Of a DNA stretch of 38,021 nucleotides, positions 9,191 to 21,900 are shown one piece after another. Position 1 is the first letter of the stretch, and the number at the start of each line of letters is the position of its first letter. The position numbers were made by a program, and so were the translations under genes. The notes below the pieces were generated by a model. It saw nothing but the letters and a program-made list of their open reading frames with translations, was not told the DNA's origin and made no database searches. This DNA comes from an uncultured Lachnospiraceae bacterium (GTDB lineage: Bacteria > Bacillota > Clostridia > Lachnospirales > Lachnospiraceae), in NCBI GenBank assembly GCA_947178125.1, contig CAMWXB010000041.1, positions 1 through 38,021 of the forward strand, given 5' to 3'.

Positions 9191-9514
9191 ATGTCAGCAT
9201 TTTTAATCTGGCTGTTTTTCAGCATACTGTTCATCGGTTATGGAATCCGTGCTTTCCGTTCAAAAAAAGCAGTCCCGTTCGGCTTCTGGGTAAACGCGGC
9301 GGTATTTTCCGTAAAAGATGTGCGCGCCTATAACAGAGCAGTTGGTAAACTATGGTGCGTATTCGGTATTGTTCTCGCTTTTCTCGGCATTCCGCTTTTG
9401 AAAGGGCAGAACTCGCCGTATGCCATGCTTTCTATCCTGGGGGTCATGGCAGAGGCGATTGCGGCAATGGTCGTTTATGTCGTCGTGATTGAAAAGAAAT
9501 ACCGGGAAAAATGA
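9191..9514 (+). CDS. Small membrane protein of unknown function
   Basis: A 107-residue protein with three predicted membrane helices, near residues 3-19, 51-68 and 75-97. The loop between the first two is basic and contains RSKKAVPFGFWVNA and VKDVRAYNRAVGKLW. I recognise the general pattern from unannotated clostridial membrane proteins but cannot name a family. The ATG at 9191 is chosen because AAGGAGG precedes it by 9 bases; the open frame begins 45 bases earlier at 9146 without a ribosome site. It lies 73 bases after hsdM, but its G+C is closer to the chromosome than to the hsd genes, so it is probably not part of the defence locus. Confidence 0.7.
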   Translation: MSAFLIWLFFSILFIGYGIRAFRSKKAVPFGFWVNAAVFSVKDVRAYNRAVGKLWCVFGIVLAFLGIPLLKGQNSPYAMLSILGVMAEAIAAMVVYVVVIEKKYREK

Positions 9515-9519
9515 TAAAG

Positions 9520-9542
9520 ATGATTCAAAGCTTATGAATCAT
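9520..9542. repeat. Perfect 8-bp inverted repeat between two membrane-protein genes
   Basis: ATGATTCA at 9520-9527 and TGAATCAT at 9535-9542 flank a 7-base loop. No T-run follows. It lies 24 bases upstream of the next start codon, so it could be an operator or an mRNA hairpin. Confidence 0.35.
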
Positions 9543-9566
9543 GGAGGGTAGTGAGGAGGTAATTGG

Positions 9567-10121
9567 ATGAAATTTGACCTGAGTATTTTATACAGTCTTT
9601 TCTCGGTTTTTTTCATCTTGTTTTATCCAAGACAGATAACGCATGTCATATGTTTTGGACGGCATAGAGATGAAGTGCGTATAAAGAGTAAAACGGCATA
9701 TTACGGTATCTATCTGTTTTGGACGATTATCTTCGGCATTTTGTGTTTGATAATGGGGGCGGCATCCGGCCTTGATTCAACATTTGATAAAATACTGTAT
9801 TTTGTGGATTTGACATATGGACATGAAGAATATGTGTCGGCTGGTGCGAGCGAAGAAAATGGCGGCACGATATATTTGACATATTATACGAAAAAGGACA
9901 TTGACGAAACGATTTTATGTAAAATCATTCAGGATAATAAATTCATATGTGAACCGTATAAATTAGAAGAAGCGGAAGTGAGACAAACAGGCAGAAAGAT
10001 ATGGGAAATTCAGATAGATGGAGAAGTATTGGGGAACATAGAAACTGAACGGAACCTGTTCATGTGGAAAATCTGTTACATGTGGGATGAACTGAAGTTG
10101 GAAGAAAGATATAATCAGTAA
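9567..10121 (+). CDS. Membrane-anchored protein of unknown function
   Basis: A 184-residue protein with two hydrophobic helices, residues 4-22 and about 46-70, and a hydrophilic C-terminal domain of about 110 residues rich in Glu, Lys and Tyr. GAGGAGG lies 8 bases before the ATG. The second helix is followed by SGLDSTFDKILYFVDLTYG and then a domain with no motif I recognise. The gene follows the small membrane protein at 9191-9514 by 52 bases in the same direction, so the two may be co-transcribed. I cannot assign a family or role. Confidence 0.65.
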   Translation: MKFDLSILYSLFSVFFILFYPRQITHVICFGRHRDEVRIKSKTAYYGIYLFWTIIFGILCLIMGAASGLDSTFDKILYFVDLTYGHEEYVSAGASEENGGTIYLTYYTKKDIDETILCKIIQDNKFICEPYKLEEAEVRQTGRKIWEIQIDGEVLGNIETERNLFMWKICYMWDELKLEERYNQ

Positions 10122-10163
10122 ATCAGGCAGGGAAAACAGGCAAAACAAAATTACAATTTAGAG

Positions 10164-10192
10164 TGGAAACAACCGGGAAAATCAAGTATAAT
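10164..10192 (+). promoter_or_regulatory. Promoter of tex
   Basis: TGGAAA at 10164-10169 and a perfect TATAAT at 10187-10192 are 17 bases apart, giving a leader of about 60 bases before the tex start. Confidence 0.5.
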
Positions 10193-10258
10193 GGAATGGC
10201 TGGCAAAGATTGTGTGACAGTTCAGCCGGCGGCAATACGCGAAAGGAACGGTTAGGAA

Positions 10259-12649
10259 ATGGATATTATCGTAAAACTGAAAGAAGAACTGAAAGTGGAG
10301 AAGTGGCAGGTGGAAGCTGCCGTCAAATTGATAGATGAAGGGAACACGATTCCTTTTATCTCCAGATATCGGAAAGAAGCGACCGGCTCTTTGAATGATG
10401 AAGTGCTGCGTAATCTGTATGAGCGATTGATTTATCTTCGGAATCTGGAGGAGAAAAAGGAGCAGGTATTAAAGAGCATTGAGGAACAGGGAAAGCTGAC
10501 GGATGAATTGAAGGAAAGAATCGTGGCGGCCGAAACGATGGTCGTCGTGGACGATTTATACCGCCCGTACCGCCCGAAGAGAAAGACGAGAGCGAGCGTT
10601 GCGAAGGAAAAGGGATTGGACGGCCTTGCAGAGTATATTCTGGCACAGAATGCGGAGGCGCCGATCGAGGAAGAAGCGGTCAAATACCTGCGTGAGGACG
10701 AGGATGCTGCCAAGTCGGTAAAAACGGTCGAAGAAGCAATTCAGGGCGCGAAGGATATCATTGCGGAAATGATTTCCGACGAGGCGGATTACCGTATCTA
10801 TATCCGGGATATTACGATGGAAGAAGGAAAAATCGTCAGCGCCGCAAGAGACGAAAAGGCGGAGAGCGTTTACGAGATGTACTATGCTTATGAAGAACCC
10901 GTGAAAAAAGCGGCCGGACACCGTATTCTGGCCCTCAACAGAGGGGAAAGCGAGAAGTTCCTCGTCGTGAAAGTCGCGGCGCCGGAAGAGCGTATTTTAC
11001 AATATCTGCGGAAAAAAGTGATAACAAGTGACAATGCGGTTACGACGCCGATTCTGGAAGAAGTAATATCTGACAGTTATGTCAGGTTGATTGCGCCTGC
11101 AATCGAAAGAGAGATTCGGAACGATCTGACGGAGAAAGCGGAAGACGGCGCGATTGCCGTATTTGGCAAGAATCTGGAACAGCTTTTATTACAGCCCCCG
11201 ATTGCGGGAAAAGTAGTGCTCGGCTGGGACCCGGCTTTCCGTACCGGATGTAAGCTGGCAGTCGTGGATGCGACGGGCAAGGTGCTGGATACGAAAGTCA
11301 TTTACCCAACGGCGCCGCAGAACAAAGTGGAAGAAGCAAAGGCAGAACTCAAGAAGCTGATCAAAAAATACAATGTATCTCTGATTTCCGTCGGAAACGG
11401 AACCGCTTCCAGAGAATCGGAGCAGGTCATCGTCGAACTGTTGAAAGAACTGGATACGCCGGTACAATATGTCATTGTCAACGAGGCCGGGGCATCCGTT
11501 TATTCGGCGAGCAAGCTGGCGACCGAGGAGTTCCCGAATTTTGACGTGGGACAGAGAAGCGCCGCATCCATTGCGAGGAGATTACAGGACCCGCTGGCGG
11601 AGCTTGTCAAGATAGACCCCAAATCCATCGGCGTCGGCCAGTACCAGCATGATATGAACCAGAAAAAACTGAGCGAAGCCCTGAATGGAGTGGTAGAAGA
11701 CAGCGTAAATAAGGTAGGCGTGGATTTGAACACGGCTTCCGCGTCGTTGCTCGAATATGTTTCCGGCGTGACGAAAGTCATTGCCAGAAATATCGTAGAT
11801 TACAGAGAAAACAACGGCCGTTTTACCAACCGGAAACAGCTTTTGAAAGTGGCGAAGCTTGGGCCGAAAGCGTTTGAACAGTGCGCGGGCTTTATGCGGA
11901 TTACGGACGGCGATAACCCGCTGGATGCGACGAGCGTTCATCCGGAATCCTACGAGGCGGCGGAGAAGCTTCTGGATAAAATGGGCCTGACGATGGCGGA
12001 TGTCAAGGAAGCGCAGAAAAAAGCGGCAGCTGAGAAGGCAGCAGGCAAAAAAGCCACAGCGGTAAAAGAAAAACCGGCGAAAAAGCAGAAAGAAATCGTT
12101 ATCCGCAATACCAACACGGCGATGGGCAAGGCGCTTGCCGCGGCGATGGGCGGCGTTGTATTGGAGAATGACAAGAAAGAGAGCGGGAATAAAGCAGTTA
12201 CTGATGCCGCAGCAAAAGCCGAAGTGACGGTCAGCAGTCTGGAACGGAAGATCAAAGATAAGAAGAAACTGGCGGAGGAACTCGGTATCGGCGAGATTAC
12301 CCTGACCGATATTTTGAAAGAACTGGAAAAACCGGCGAGAGATCCGCGTGACGATATGCCCGCGCCGATTTTGCGGAGTGACGTACTGGATATGAAAGAC
12401 TTGAAGCCGGGCATGATTTTAAAAGGAACGGTCCGCAATGTTATCGACTTTGGCGCTTTTGTTGATATCGGTGTCCATCAGGACGGTCTGGTGCACGTTT
12501 CCCAGATGACGGATAAATTTATCAAGCATCCGTTAGAAGCGGTCAGCGTCGGCGATATCGTAGACGTACAGGTGCTTACCGTTGATGTTGCGAAGAAGCG
12601 GATTGGGTTGACGATGAAGATCGGAAAGGAAGAAAGGGCTAAAAAATAG
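10259..12649 (+). CDS. tex: Tex-family RNA-binding transcription accessory protein
   Basis: A 796-residue Tex protein. The conserved N-terminal helical region includes LIDEGNTIPFISRYRKEATG (residues 25-44) and the segment VVDDLYRPYRPKRKTRA. A YqgF/RNase H-like domain starts near 318 (VVLGWDPAFRTGCKLAVVD), a helix-hairpin-helix region lies near 500-565, and a C-terminal S1 RNA-binding domain occupies about 718-788 (GTVRNVIDFGAFVDIGVHQD). Tex binds nucleic acids and affects transcription. The protein is about 70 residues longer than the usual size of roughly 720, owing to an Ala/Lys-rich insert between the helix-hairpin-helix part and the S1 domain. It appears to be a single-gene unit from the promoter at 10164-10192. 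The start has AAAGGA upstream. Confidence 0.95.
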   Translation: MDIIVKLKEELKVEKWQVEAAVKLIDEGNTIPFISRYRKEATGSLNDEVLRNLYERLIYLRNLEEKKEQVLKSIEEQGKLTDELKERIVAAETMVVVDDLYRPYRPKRKTRASVAKEKGLDGLAEYILAQNAEAPIEEEAVKYLREDEDAAKSVKTVEEAIQGAKDIIAEMISDEADYRIYIRDITMEEGKIVSAARDEKAESVYEMYYAYEEPVKKAAGHRILALNRGESEKFLVVKVAAPEERILQYLRKKVITSDNAVTTPILEEVISDSYVRLIAPAIEREIRNDLTEKAEDGAIAVFGKNLEQLLLQPPIAGKVVLGWDPAFRTGCKLAVVDATGKVLDTKVIYPTAPQNKVEEAKAELKKLIKKYNVSLISVGNGTASRESEQVIVELLKELDTPVQYVIVNEAGASVYSASKLATEEFPNFDVGQRSAASIARRLQDPLAELVKIDPKSIGVGQYQHDMNQKKLSEALNGVVEDSVNKVGVDLNTASASLLEYVSGVTKVIARNIVDYRENNGRFTNRKQLLKVAKLGPKAFEQCAGFMRITDGDNPLDATSVHPESYEAAEKLLDKMGLTMADVKEAQKKAAAEKAAGKKATAVKEKPAKKQKEIVIRNTNTAMGKALAAAMGGVVLENDKKESGNKAVTDAAAKAEVTVSSLERKIKDKKKLAEELGIGEITLTDILKELEKPARDPRDDMPAPILRSDVLDMKDLKPGMILKGTVRNVIDFGAFVDIGVHQDGLVHVSQMTDKFIKHPLEAVSVGDIVDVQVLTVDVAKKRIGLTMKIGKEERAKK

Positions 12650-12660
12650 TCATCTCCCTC

Positions 12661-12689
12661 TTGCATTTTCATGCAAACAGTATTACAAT
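12661..12689 (+). promoter_or_regulatory. Promoter of the FMN riboswitch-ribU unit
   Basis: TTGCAT at 12661-12666 and TACAAT at 12684-12689 are separated by 17 bases. The expected start point, about 12697, lies 15 bases before the riboswitch aptamer. Confidence 0.55.
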
Positions 12690-12711
12690 ATACGAAATAC
12701 ATAAAGGTAAG

Positions 12712-12904
12712 TTCTTCGGGGCAGGGTGAAATTCCCTACTGGTGGTGATGCCTGAAAGCATTGTAACTGTATAAGAAAAGAATTAAGAAACTATACAGAT
12801 GTATGACAGGATGAGTCCACGACCCGGCGGCGATGCGTACAGCATCTAACCGGCTGATACGGTCAGAATCCGTAACCAACAGTAAAGTCTGGATGAAAGA
12901 AGAA
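12712..12904 (+). promoter_or_regulatory. FMN riboswitch (RFN element)
   Basis: The conserved RFN blocks appear in order: TCTTCGGGGCAGGGTGAAAT, TTCCCTACTGGTGGTGATGCC, GAGTCCACGACCCGGCGG, GGTCAGAATCCGTAACCAAC and AGTAAAGTCTGGATGAAAGA. The closing P1 helix is TTCTTC at 12712-12717 with GAAGAA at 12899-12904. A variable arm is closed by CTGTATA/TATACAG. This RNA binds flavin mononucleotide and turns off riboflavin synthesis or uptake genes. Here it precedes ribU. Confidence 0.95.
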
Positions 12905-15900
12905 ACGACATTTTGCATGTGACAGCGTATTCTGCTTGATATTGTGATTCTTTTCGGTAATATCAAATAGTATGTGTTTTCCATAAAAGTGTGTGTGAAG
13001 ACCCCGGATTTTAATCCGGGGTCTTTGCATATACGCCATGCGGCGCACGGAATCAAAATGTAGAAACGAAGAAACATCCTTTTTGTCAATTAAAAATTCG
13101 ATAAAATGGAGGAAAAGAAAATGAGTGAACTATTACAGAGTATTCAGGAGAATGTTATCTTTTTGCTGCAGTTTCTTGCAGTGGTCATCGGATTGTTTCT
13201 GGTGGCGTATGCGGCGGAGAAGTATGCGGCAAAGCGGGCGAAAACGACAGAGCGCATTTTAAGCACGCGGAAAATTGCCATGATTGGTATGTTTTCGGCG
13301 ATTGCGGCGATTTTAATGTTGTTTGAGATACCGATGCCCTTTGCACCGGGATTTTATAAGCTGGATTTCAGCGAGCTTCCTGCACTGATCGCGGCTTTTG
13401 CATTCGGACCGGTAGCGGGCGTAATGGTGGAATTTTGCAAGATTGTTCTGAAACTGTTGTTTAAATCAACGAGTACGGCGTTCGTGGGCGAGCTTGCGAA
13501 TTTTGCGGTAGGATGCAGTTTCCTGCTTCCGGCATCTATCATCTATCTTTTCAACAAAACCAAAAAGACTGCCGTGATAGGCTGTATCACGGGAACGCTT
13601 TGTATGACGGTTTTTGGAACTGCTTTCAATGCAATATATCTGCTGCCAAAGTTTGCACAACTGTACGGTATGCCAATGGAAGCGCTGATTGGCATGGGAA
13701 CTGCGATTAACGGAGCGATTACCGGTATTACCAGCTTCGTATGTTTTGCGGTAGCGCCGCTCAACCTCATCAAAGGCGCCAGCGTATCCATCATTACGCT
13801 GCTCGTTTATAAGCAGTTGAGTCCGATTCTGAAAGAGGCTGCGACGAAGGCTCATGTTCGCGAATCGGCGTATCATAAGGCTTCGTAAGTTTGAAAAAAA
13901 TATGATTATCAGAAATAAAATAGATGAGGGGGCTGCCGAAAGCGGAAGCCCCTTTTATAACGTTCATTATAATGCTCAATTATAACGCTCTGTTCATCTT
14001 TTTTATTTACATCCCGGAAAAGATATGATATATTGGGAAAGGATTGTTAAAAAAAGTAATATATTGTAACAAATCCGCAATAATTTGACATAGAGGAGAA
14101 AATCTGTTTTCCCAGATTACAGTGCAGATGAGAAAAAATAATTTGACAGCCAAAAGATATTTGAAAAGGATTGCAGCGCTATGTGCGGCGGCAGCTCTGA
14201 TGCTGGCCCCGGCACAGCAGGCACAGGCAATCGGTGCGGGAAGTTCCATTGCGAGAGGGATTGATGTCTCCAAGCATAATCTTGCGATTGACTGGAGTCT
14301 GGTGCCTTCTTCGGGCGTGAGTTTTGTCTTTGTGAAAGCGGGCAGCACAAATTCCGGTGTGGATCCTTATTTTGACGCGAACATGCAGGGAGCCAATGCG
14401 GCGGGACTCAGGACGGGCGTGTATCTGTATTCTTATGCGACTACGGTAGAAGAAGCGCAGAACGAGGCTGACCTTTTGATGCAGTGGATCAGTAATTATA
14501 CGGTAAGCTATCCCGTTGTTTATGATATTGAAGATGCCTGCCATAAGAATATGTCGCAGGAGCAGCTGCAGGCATTGATCAATACATTTTGTTCTACCGT
14601 AGAAGCGCATGGCTATTATCCGGTTGTTTATTCCAGCAAGAATATGTTCCAGAATAAAATTGGTGATATAAAATATGACAAATGGGTAGCTCAGTATGCG
14701 GATGCCCTGGAGTATGAAGGGGCTTCTTTCTGGCAGAATACTTCACACGGCAGTGTGCCGGGGATTCCGACAAGAGTGGATATGAATTATCAGTTTAAGG
14801 ATTATTCTTCTATTATCGTAGCGGATGGTTTTGCGGCACGCGGCGATCAGCAGGTGTTCTATGCCAATTACAGAATGCAGCGTTCCTGTTGGGCGAATTG
14901 GGATGGGAAAAAATACCATCTGGACGAGAATGGTCTGGTACAGAAAGGATGCTGGTTTGAGGATGAGTCCGGCAGATATTTTCTGGCTACCAAGGATGGC
15001 CATGCGCTGCGGGAAGATGTAACGATTGAAGGTGTGGAATATTATTTCGATGAAAATGCGGTCATGCAGAGAGGACTCGTGACAAGACCGGACGGGAATA
15101 CATATTATTATGACGAAAATGGTGCATTACAGAAAAATGTGACAGTGACGGTTGATGGTGTGGTCTATGAAGTGAATGCAAAAGGTGTGGCAGCGCCAGT
15201 CCCGCCGGCTGAACCGGAACAGGAAGCGGCGCCGGAGCAGGCAGCGGTACCAGAACAGGCGGCAGCGCCGGAGCAGCCAGCGGTACCGGAACAGCCGGCA
15301 GCGCCAGAACAGCTAGCAGTACCGGAACAGCCGGCAGCGCCAGAACAGTAACCGTTGCGGCTTGGACATAACGGATAGGACCCCGGAATGTGAGAAGGAT
15401 TCCTTTTCTCTTCCGGGGTTTTTCTTTTTTATAAGAAAATGTGCACAGATTTGAATTAGAATACACAGATTATTTATTTTATGGTATATTAAGCATAATA
15501 AAGGCTGTTTATAGTTATGACGTATAGAGGTGTACGAATGAAAAAGCTGATGGAAAAGAAGAAATTGATCATCATTGTGTCTGTCCTTTGCCTGATGGTA
15601 TTCCATATGGCGGGAGCCGGTCTTTACCAGAATCGATTCCTGAACGGTACGGTGATTGACGGCGTAGATGTATCAGGGATGACAATCCCGGAATTGGAGG
15701 AGCAGATTCGGAAGTATTCGCTTCGGGTGATAGAGCGTCAGGCTGACGGAACAACTTTGGAAGAAGAGATATCAGGGAATGAGATCGGAATTTCTTATAT
15801 TTCCACGGAACCGTTACAGGAAATTTTACAGGGACAGAATCGGCTCTTATGGTTCTTAAAGCAGGATGAAATATATGAAACCGGAGCGCTGCCTTTCTAT

Positions 15901-18900
15901 GATGAGGCGGCATTGGAACAAAGGATCAGTGAACTAAGAGGATTTCAGGAAGAGTTTATTCAGGAGCCAAAGGATGCTTACATAGAGGACTATGTTCCGG
16001 GAAGCGGTTTTGAACTTGTGGCTGAGAGCCGTGGGAACCGTTTGAATCGGGATAGGACCGTAGAGGTGATTAAAGCGTCGGTGGATGGGATGGAAGCACA
16101 GGTGGATCTGGATGCGTCCGGCTGCTATGAGGAACCCAAAGTCACTTCAGAAGATACGAAACTCCAGGAGACTTATACGAAGCTTCAGAATTATGTGAAT
16201 GTTGTCATCACATATGATTTTGGGACGGAGAAAGAAATATTAGACGGTGATATCATAATAGACTGGCTTATAGTAGATGGGGACCGGGTGACATTTGACC
16301 ACGCGATGGCGGAAGAGTATGTGTCATCATTGAGGAAAAAGTATGACACCATTTTCCGAAAGAGAACATTTCAGACCAGCTATGGGGTAGAAGTGACCAT
16401 CGATCAGGGTGACTATGGCTGGTGGATGAATACCGCTCAGGAGACGGAAGAGTTGATCGGAATGCTGGAACGGGGAGAAAGCGGAGAACGGGTTCCCGTA
16501 TATTGGCAGACGGCCAATTCGCACGAAACGCCTGACTACGGCGACACTTATGTGGAAATTAATTTGACGGCCCAGCATTTGTTCTTATACCAGGATGGGG
16601 AATGTATTCTGGAGTCCGATTTCGTTTCGGGCAACCCATCCAGAGGAAATGACACGCCGGCAGGAATCTACGGAATTACCTATAAGGAACGGAATGCGAC
16701 ATTAAATGGAGAGAATTATGCGACGCCGGTCTCTTTCTGGATGCCTTTTAACAATAATGTGGGGATGCACGACGCATCATGGCGGCGTGATTTTGGCGGT
16801 AATATTTACCGGACGAATGGTTCCCATGGCTGCATCAATCTGCCATACTCCGTTGCGCAGGAAATCTATGATCTTGTGGAAAAAAATACACCGGTCATCT
16901 GCTACCATTTACCGGGAACGGAATCGGAGCCATGGATAGAAGAGCCCATAGAGCCGGGAGCAGAGGCGCCGGAAGGGGGCGTGGTTGATCCCGGGACAGG
17001 ACAGCCGGAGGGAATGGCAGACCAGACAACGCAGCAGCCGGGGGAATGAATAAATACCGATGGAGCCGATTGCATCTTAACAAGGAGACTGCTATGAGAT
17101 TGGCTGTTATCTCAGATATACATGGAAATCTTCCGGCATTAGAAACTGTGCTGGAAGATGCGGGAAATAATCATGTTGATAATTATATTTTCGTAGGCGA
17201 TTATTGTCTTAGTAATCCGTATCCTAACGAGTGTATTCAAAGGATACGCGGCTTAGAGAAAAAGTATATTATACGCGGAAATGAAGAAAAGTATTTGGAG
17301 AATCTGATTGGCAAAGACCAAACAATGTGGACGGATGGGCAGATGCAAATATCATATTACTGTTATCGAGCTATTAGTACTGACAATCTCGATTTTTTAC
17401 TGTCGATGCCAAATACACTTAAACTTACATACAATGATATCGACTTACATATAGCGCATTCATCTGCGGAGTTTATTGATGATTGCGAACATAGAGAATG
17501 GTCAACATCACAAGTTGCCAAAAGATATATGGATAAAAATGTCACATCTGATTCTTTTCGTGCAGATATATGTAATTATTTTGATAACAATGACAAATTT
17601 CAACGGATTTTAAAGCAGCTGGAGCAAGGCATATATATATTTGGTCATTCACATATTCAATGGAGTTATCAATCAAAAGATAAGACTATTTTAATAAATC
17701 CCGGTTCCTGCGGCTTGCCGTTGGATGGCGTAACTGGAAGTATTCCGTATACAATACTTGATATTTCGGACACAGGAAATATCACTGTGGAAGAAAAACG
17801 CATTCCTTTTGATATGGATGAATATATAAAGATTCTGGTTAAAAGTGACCAGTTTTTGATAGCCAGTGTTTGGAGTAAAATAATTATTAAGGAGTTAAGA
17901 ACCTCCAGAGAGCATTTGTTCTTCTTTCTTAGATTTGTGGAGCAATATGCAGAGAAAATCGGCGATATGAGACGCCCTTTTGGATTAGATACATGGGAGA
18001 ACGCCTATAAATTATGGGTAAAACAATGAAAGGAATATCAGAAAATGATACTTGTCACAGGGGCAAATGGATTTGTCGGGAATAAGATTATGCAGATGTG
18101 CAAAGATACGACTGTCTGTCCATCACTTAGAGGAAAATCTGAAGATGAAGTAAGGCATCTGGTAGAAGAGAGCGGTGCTGATACGATTATTCATACTGCC
18201 GCTATTTCTGACATTGGGACATGTCAGATAAATCCGGAGGCTTCCCATATCGCTAATGTGCAGATTCCTGTCTATCTGGCAAAGGCAGCCCAAAACGCAA
18301 AACTTATATGCTTCAGCTCAGATCAGGTTTACAGTGGTTCTGATGAAGAAGGACCTTATTCAGAAGATATGATAAAACCAGACAATATATATGCCGAGCA
18401 TAAACTGGAAATGGAACAGCGCGTGTTGGATATTACTCCGGATGCGGTTATGCTGCGCGCTGAGTGGATGTATGATTATTATCTGAAAAAATCAAACTAT
18501 TTTATGAATATCATAAATGCAAAAGAATCTGTCTGTTTTAGTTCGCACCAATACAGAGGTATAACCTATGTTAAAGAAGTGGCTGAGAATATGGAAAAAG
18601 TAATTCATCTTCCGGGCGGTATATATAATTTCGGAAGCGAAACGACAAAGTCTATGTATGATATAACCAGGGAATTTTTAGATATAATCGGTAAGGATAT
18701 AAAAATTGAAGATGCTCTTCCGAGACATAATTTATGGATGAATTGCGAAAAAGCAAGAAAGCATGGAGTGGAGTTCAGCAGTGCTGGGGATGGCTTAAAA
18801 AAGTGTGCTGAAGATTACAATTTATTGAAGAAGTGAAAAAGTTTTAATTTAGGAAATGGCGGGAGCAAGCCCGCCGCTGATTCAGAAAGGCATTGCCCCG

Positions 18901-21900
18901 TTAAGATAAACCAATGATTTTCAAATATTTTCTGTATATTGGATACATTACATTGCCGGGTCTGTCGGGAAACATTGTTTCAGGTGCCTTTAAAGCGGCA
19001 ACCCATTTTGCAGAGTCCACTTCTCCCGAAAGCGTAAAATCGCTTTTTTGAGTAAAGCCAATAAATCCATGCATAAGAAGTTCCTTAGAAGCAAACCAAT
19101 ATGTCCCTGCATATTGCAGTTCTTCAATAGTAATTCCCAATTCCTCTTTTACTTCTCTAATAGCAGTTTCTTCCGCACTTTCCCCGGGGGTGATATATCC
19201 GGATACAAAAGATGCGAATGTGTCGGACATATACTGCTGCTTTAAAAGGGCTATTTCATTGTATTGATTTGCAACTAATACGATACTGCAGTTTGAAAAT
19301 GTATCAAACCAATATCGGTTACATTGCTCGCAAAATGGTACATATCCGTCATCCCCAGCCATTTTATCTATCAGTTTTTTTCCACACAGTGGACAATAAA
19401 TATAGTGCATAATACCTCCCGGATTTTATAAATTTATTTTTTATCAATCAAAAATACATGATCTTTATCTGCTTTTCTGATGAGTGATTCACCAAGCAAT
19501 TCTTGGATTACAATTTCTCCCAGATAAAGAATACGGCACCCTTCTAATAGGTGTCCTGCCCATGTCCTGTTTCCGTTTCCTATTACACCATGAATGTGTG
19601 CTTCGGCATTAATAATTGTTCCATCCAGCGATGCTAATTCCAATGGTTCCTGAAGATTAAGTACATTATAACCCATTGGAAATCCTGCTGTATTTGACAT
19701 TTGTATATTTACAATATCAAATGTTGCTATACCGGATGAAATTACAGCTTCATTAATTTTTTCTTCTCGACATAGTCTTGTGATTTTTTCTTTAAGAAAA
19801 TCTCCCCGTTCCATCCGTAAAATGAATGTTCTTCCAATTTCTTCAGCAATAAAATATTTCATATACGCTCCTCCCTTTCGTTTGATCTTAAAACATATTA
19901 TGGTATAAATCCGGAAGGATGTATATCAAATTATTGCTCATTCATTTTCATGATTGACATATAGTTGCCTAAAGTAATTCCCATGTACTTTTTAAAAATA
20001 CTGTTCATATGGCTTTGCGTACTAAAATGAAGCATGTAAGTAATATCGCCCTGAGAAAGACTAAATATCATATTTTTGAGTTTTCTTACCTTACACTGTT
20101 GATGATACTGTTTTGGTGTAATGTTCATCTCATTTTTAAAAATTCGTATCAGATGATATTTTGATGTAAAACAGCTTTTGGCCAGCTCATCAAGAGAAAA
20201 TTTACGCTCACAATGAAAATTTATATATTGTATTGCCTTTAATGTGATATCTGATTTAACTGTATTACCTTCCCTATAAAGACCAAATATATTAGTAATG
20301 TAAACAGTAAAATACTGTTCATCAATTTGATTATTCCGAAAACGGGTTACTAATTCATCAAGATGATTATTTAAACCGTGATAATAAAATTTATCACATC
20401 TGTATTCTCTCATATTTTTAGCCAATTCTTTCTTTATACATATTGTAGTATATGAAAAATTACATATGGGTTTAATCGAAATGCCGATATCTGAAGGTAC
20501 AATATAGCAGTCTCCTTTATATAGTATAGAGATGTTACCATCAATACAAAATTCACCGCAGCCTTCAAGAATGGTTCCAACCATAAAGCTGTTGTGCGTA
20601 TGATACGGAAACTCATGCATTCCAATCCCTGTAATTATTTCGATGTTACCATTTGTAAAAAAAGAAAGTTTGTTCACCTATATACTCCCAGATATCATAA
20701 CATTGCAAAGCTTTGAAAAATATTATATCATGAAATTCGCAAACACGCGCTTCCAGCGCTTTATGTCCGATTTCATCGGACGTTTGCTCATTATACACCA
20801 GCGGAAATCTCCGATTTCCGCAGAAAACAAATGCCGCTTCGCGTCGCTTGTTTTTCTTTTGCGGTTATTATATCATACCTGCCCACTGGCTCGCAACAAC
20901 ATGTCTTGACATATAAATTAGGCAAAAGTAGAATAAAAATGACATATCTGGATCATGAGCAATGAAATGCTGGCGGACTATATCAGTGAGAAAAGAAAGG
21001 GACGAAAGAAATCGAAATGTATTATAGGAAGAAGAACGTTATGAATATATTGGGAATTGCAGCGTCAATCATGCTGTTTGCGGGATGCGGAAAAACGGAC
21101 ATACAGGAACGGGCAGAGCAGGATGCCGTTTTGCAATTATATCAGGATGCAGAAGCGGAAGCCTTATTGGAAGAGGTGCCGCAGGAAAAATCGGAACTGT
21201 CAGAGCAATCGGAACTGTCAGAACAATCGGAAGCGTCAGGGCAGCCGGAACAGTCATTGGACGAGGCCGTCGGCAGACAGGTGCAGGAGAAATTGAATGC
21301 TGACAGAATCATACCGGAACAGTCTTTTCAGGTGACGTTAAATGATTGGGGAGAGGTGGAATTTGTTTCATATGAACCAGATTCTTTGGAGAAAAGTCCG
21401 CAGGAAGATGTGTCGTTCTATCTGCTAAAAGATGAAGAAATCCTGTATCAGTTTCCGTATATTGGTGAGGAACATGGCAGCGGCCACGGTCTCTATTGGA
21501 ATGTAAAGTTTGTCATGTTCATGGATACGAACGCTGATGGGAAAGAGGATGTAGTCATCGGCGCGGAATATATGACGGGTGCCGGACCACAGGGGGCGAT
21601 TCCGCATACTGTAGTACGGATTTATGAAGACTGCGGAGAGTATTTTGCATATAACGGAGAACTCAGTGATACCATAAACGGTTATCTTCCGTGGGAAAGC
21701 AATGTGCTTGCGAAAGATGTAAAAAGACTGATTCAGCTGACAGACGGTAATGAGCCGCTGAAAGATTACGAAAGCTATACGGGAAAATGGCGTGTAGGCG
21801 CCGGATATATTGCGGCATATGAAAATCCTGAGCCCCAAAGCAGGAATGAGTTGACGTGCAATATCCGCAATGGTAATGAATTTTCAGGAAGCCTTTTTAC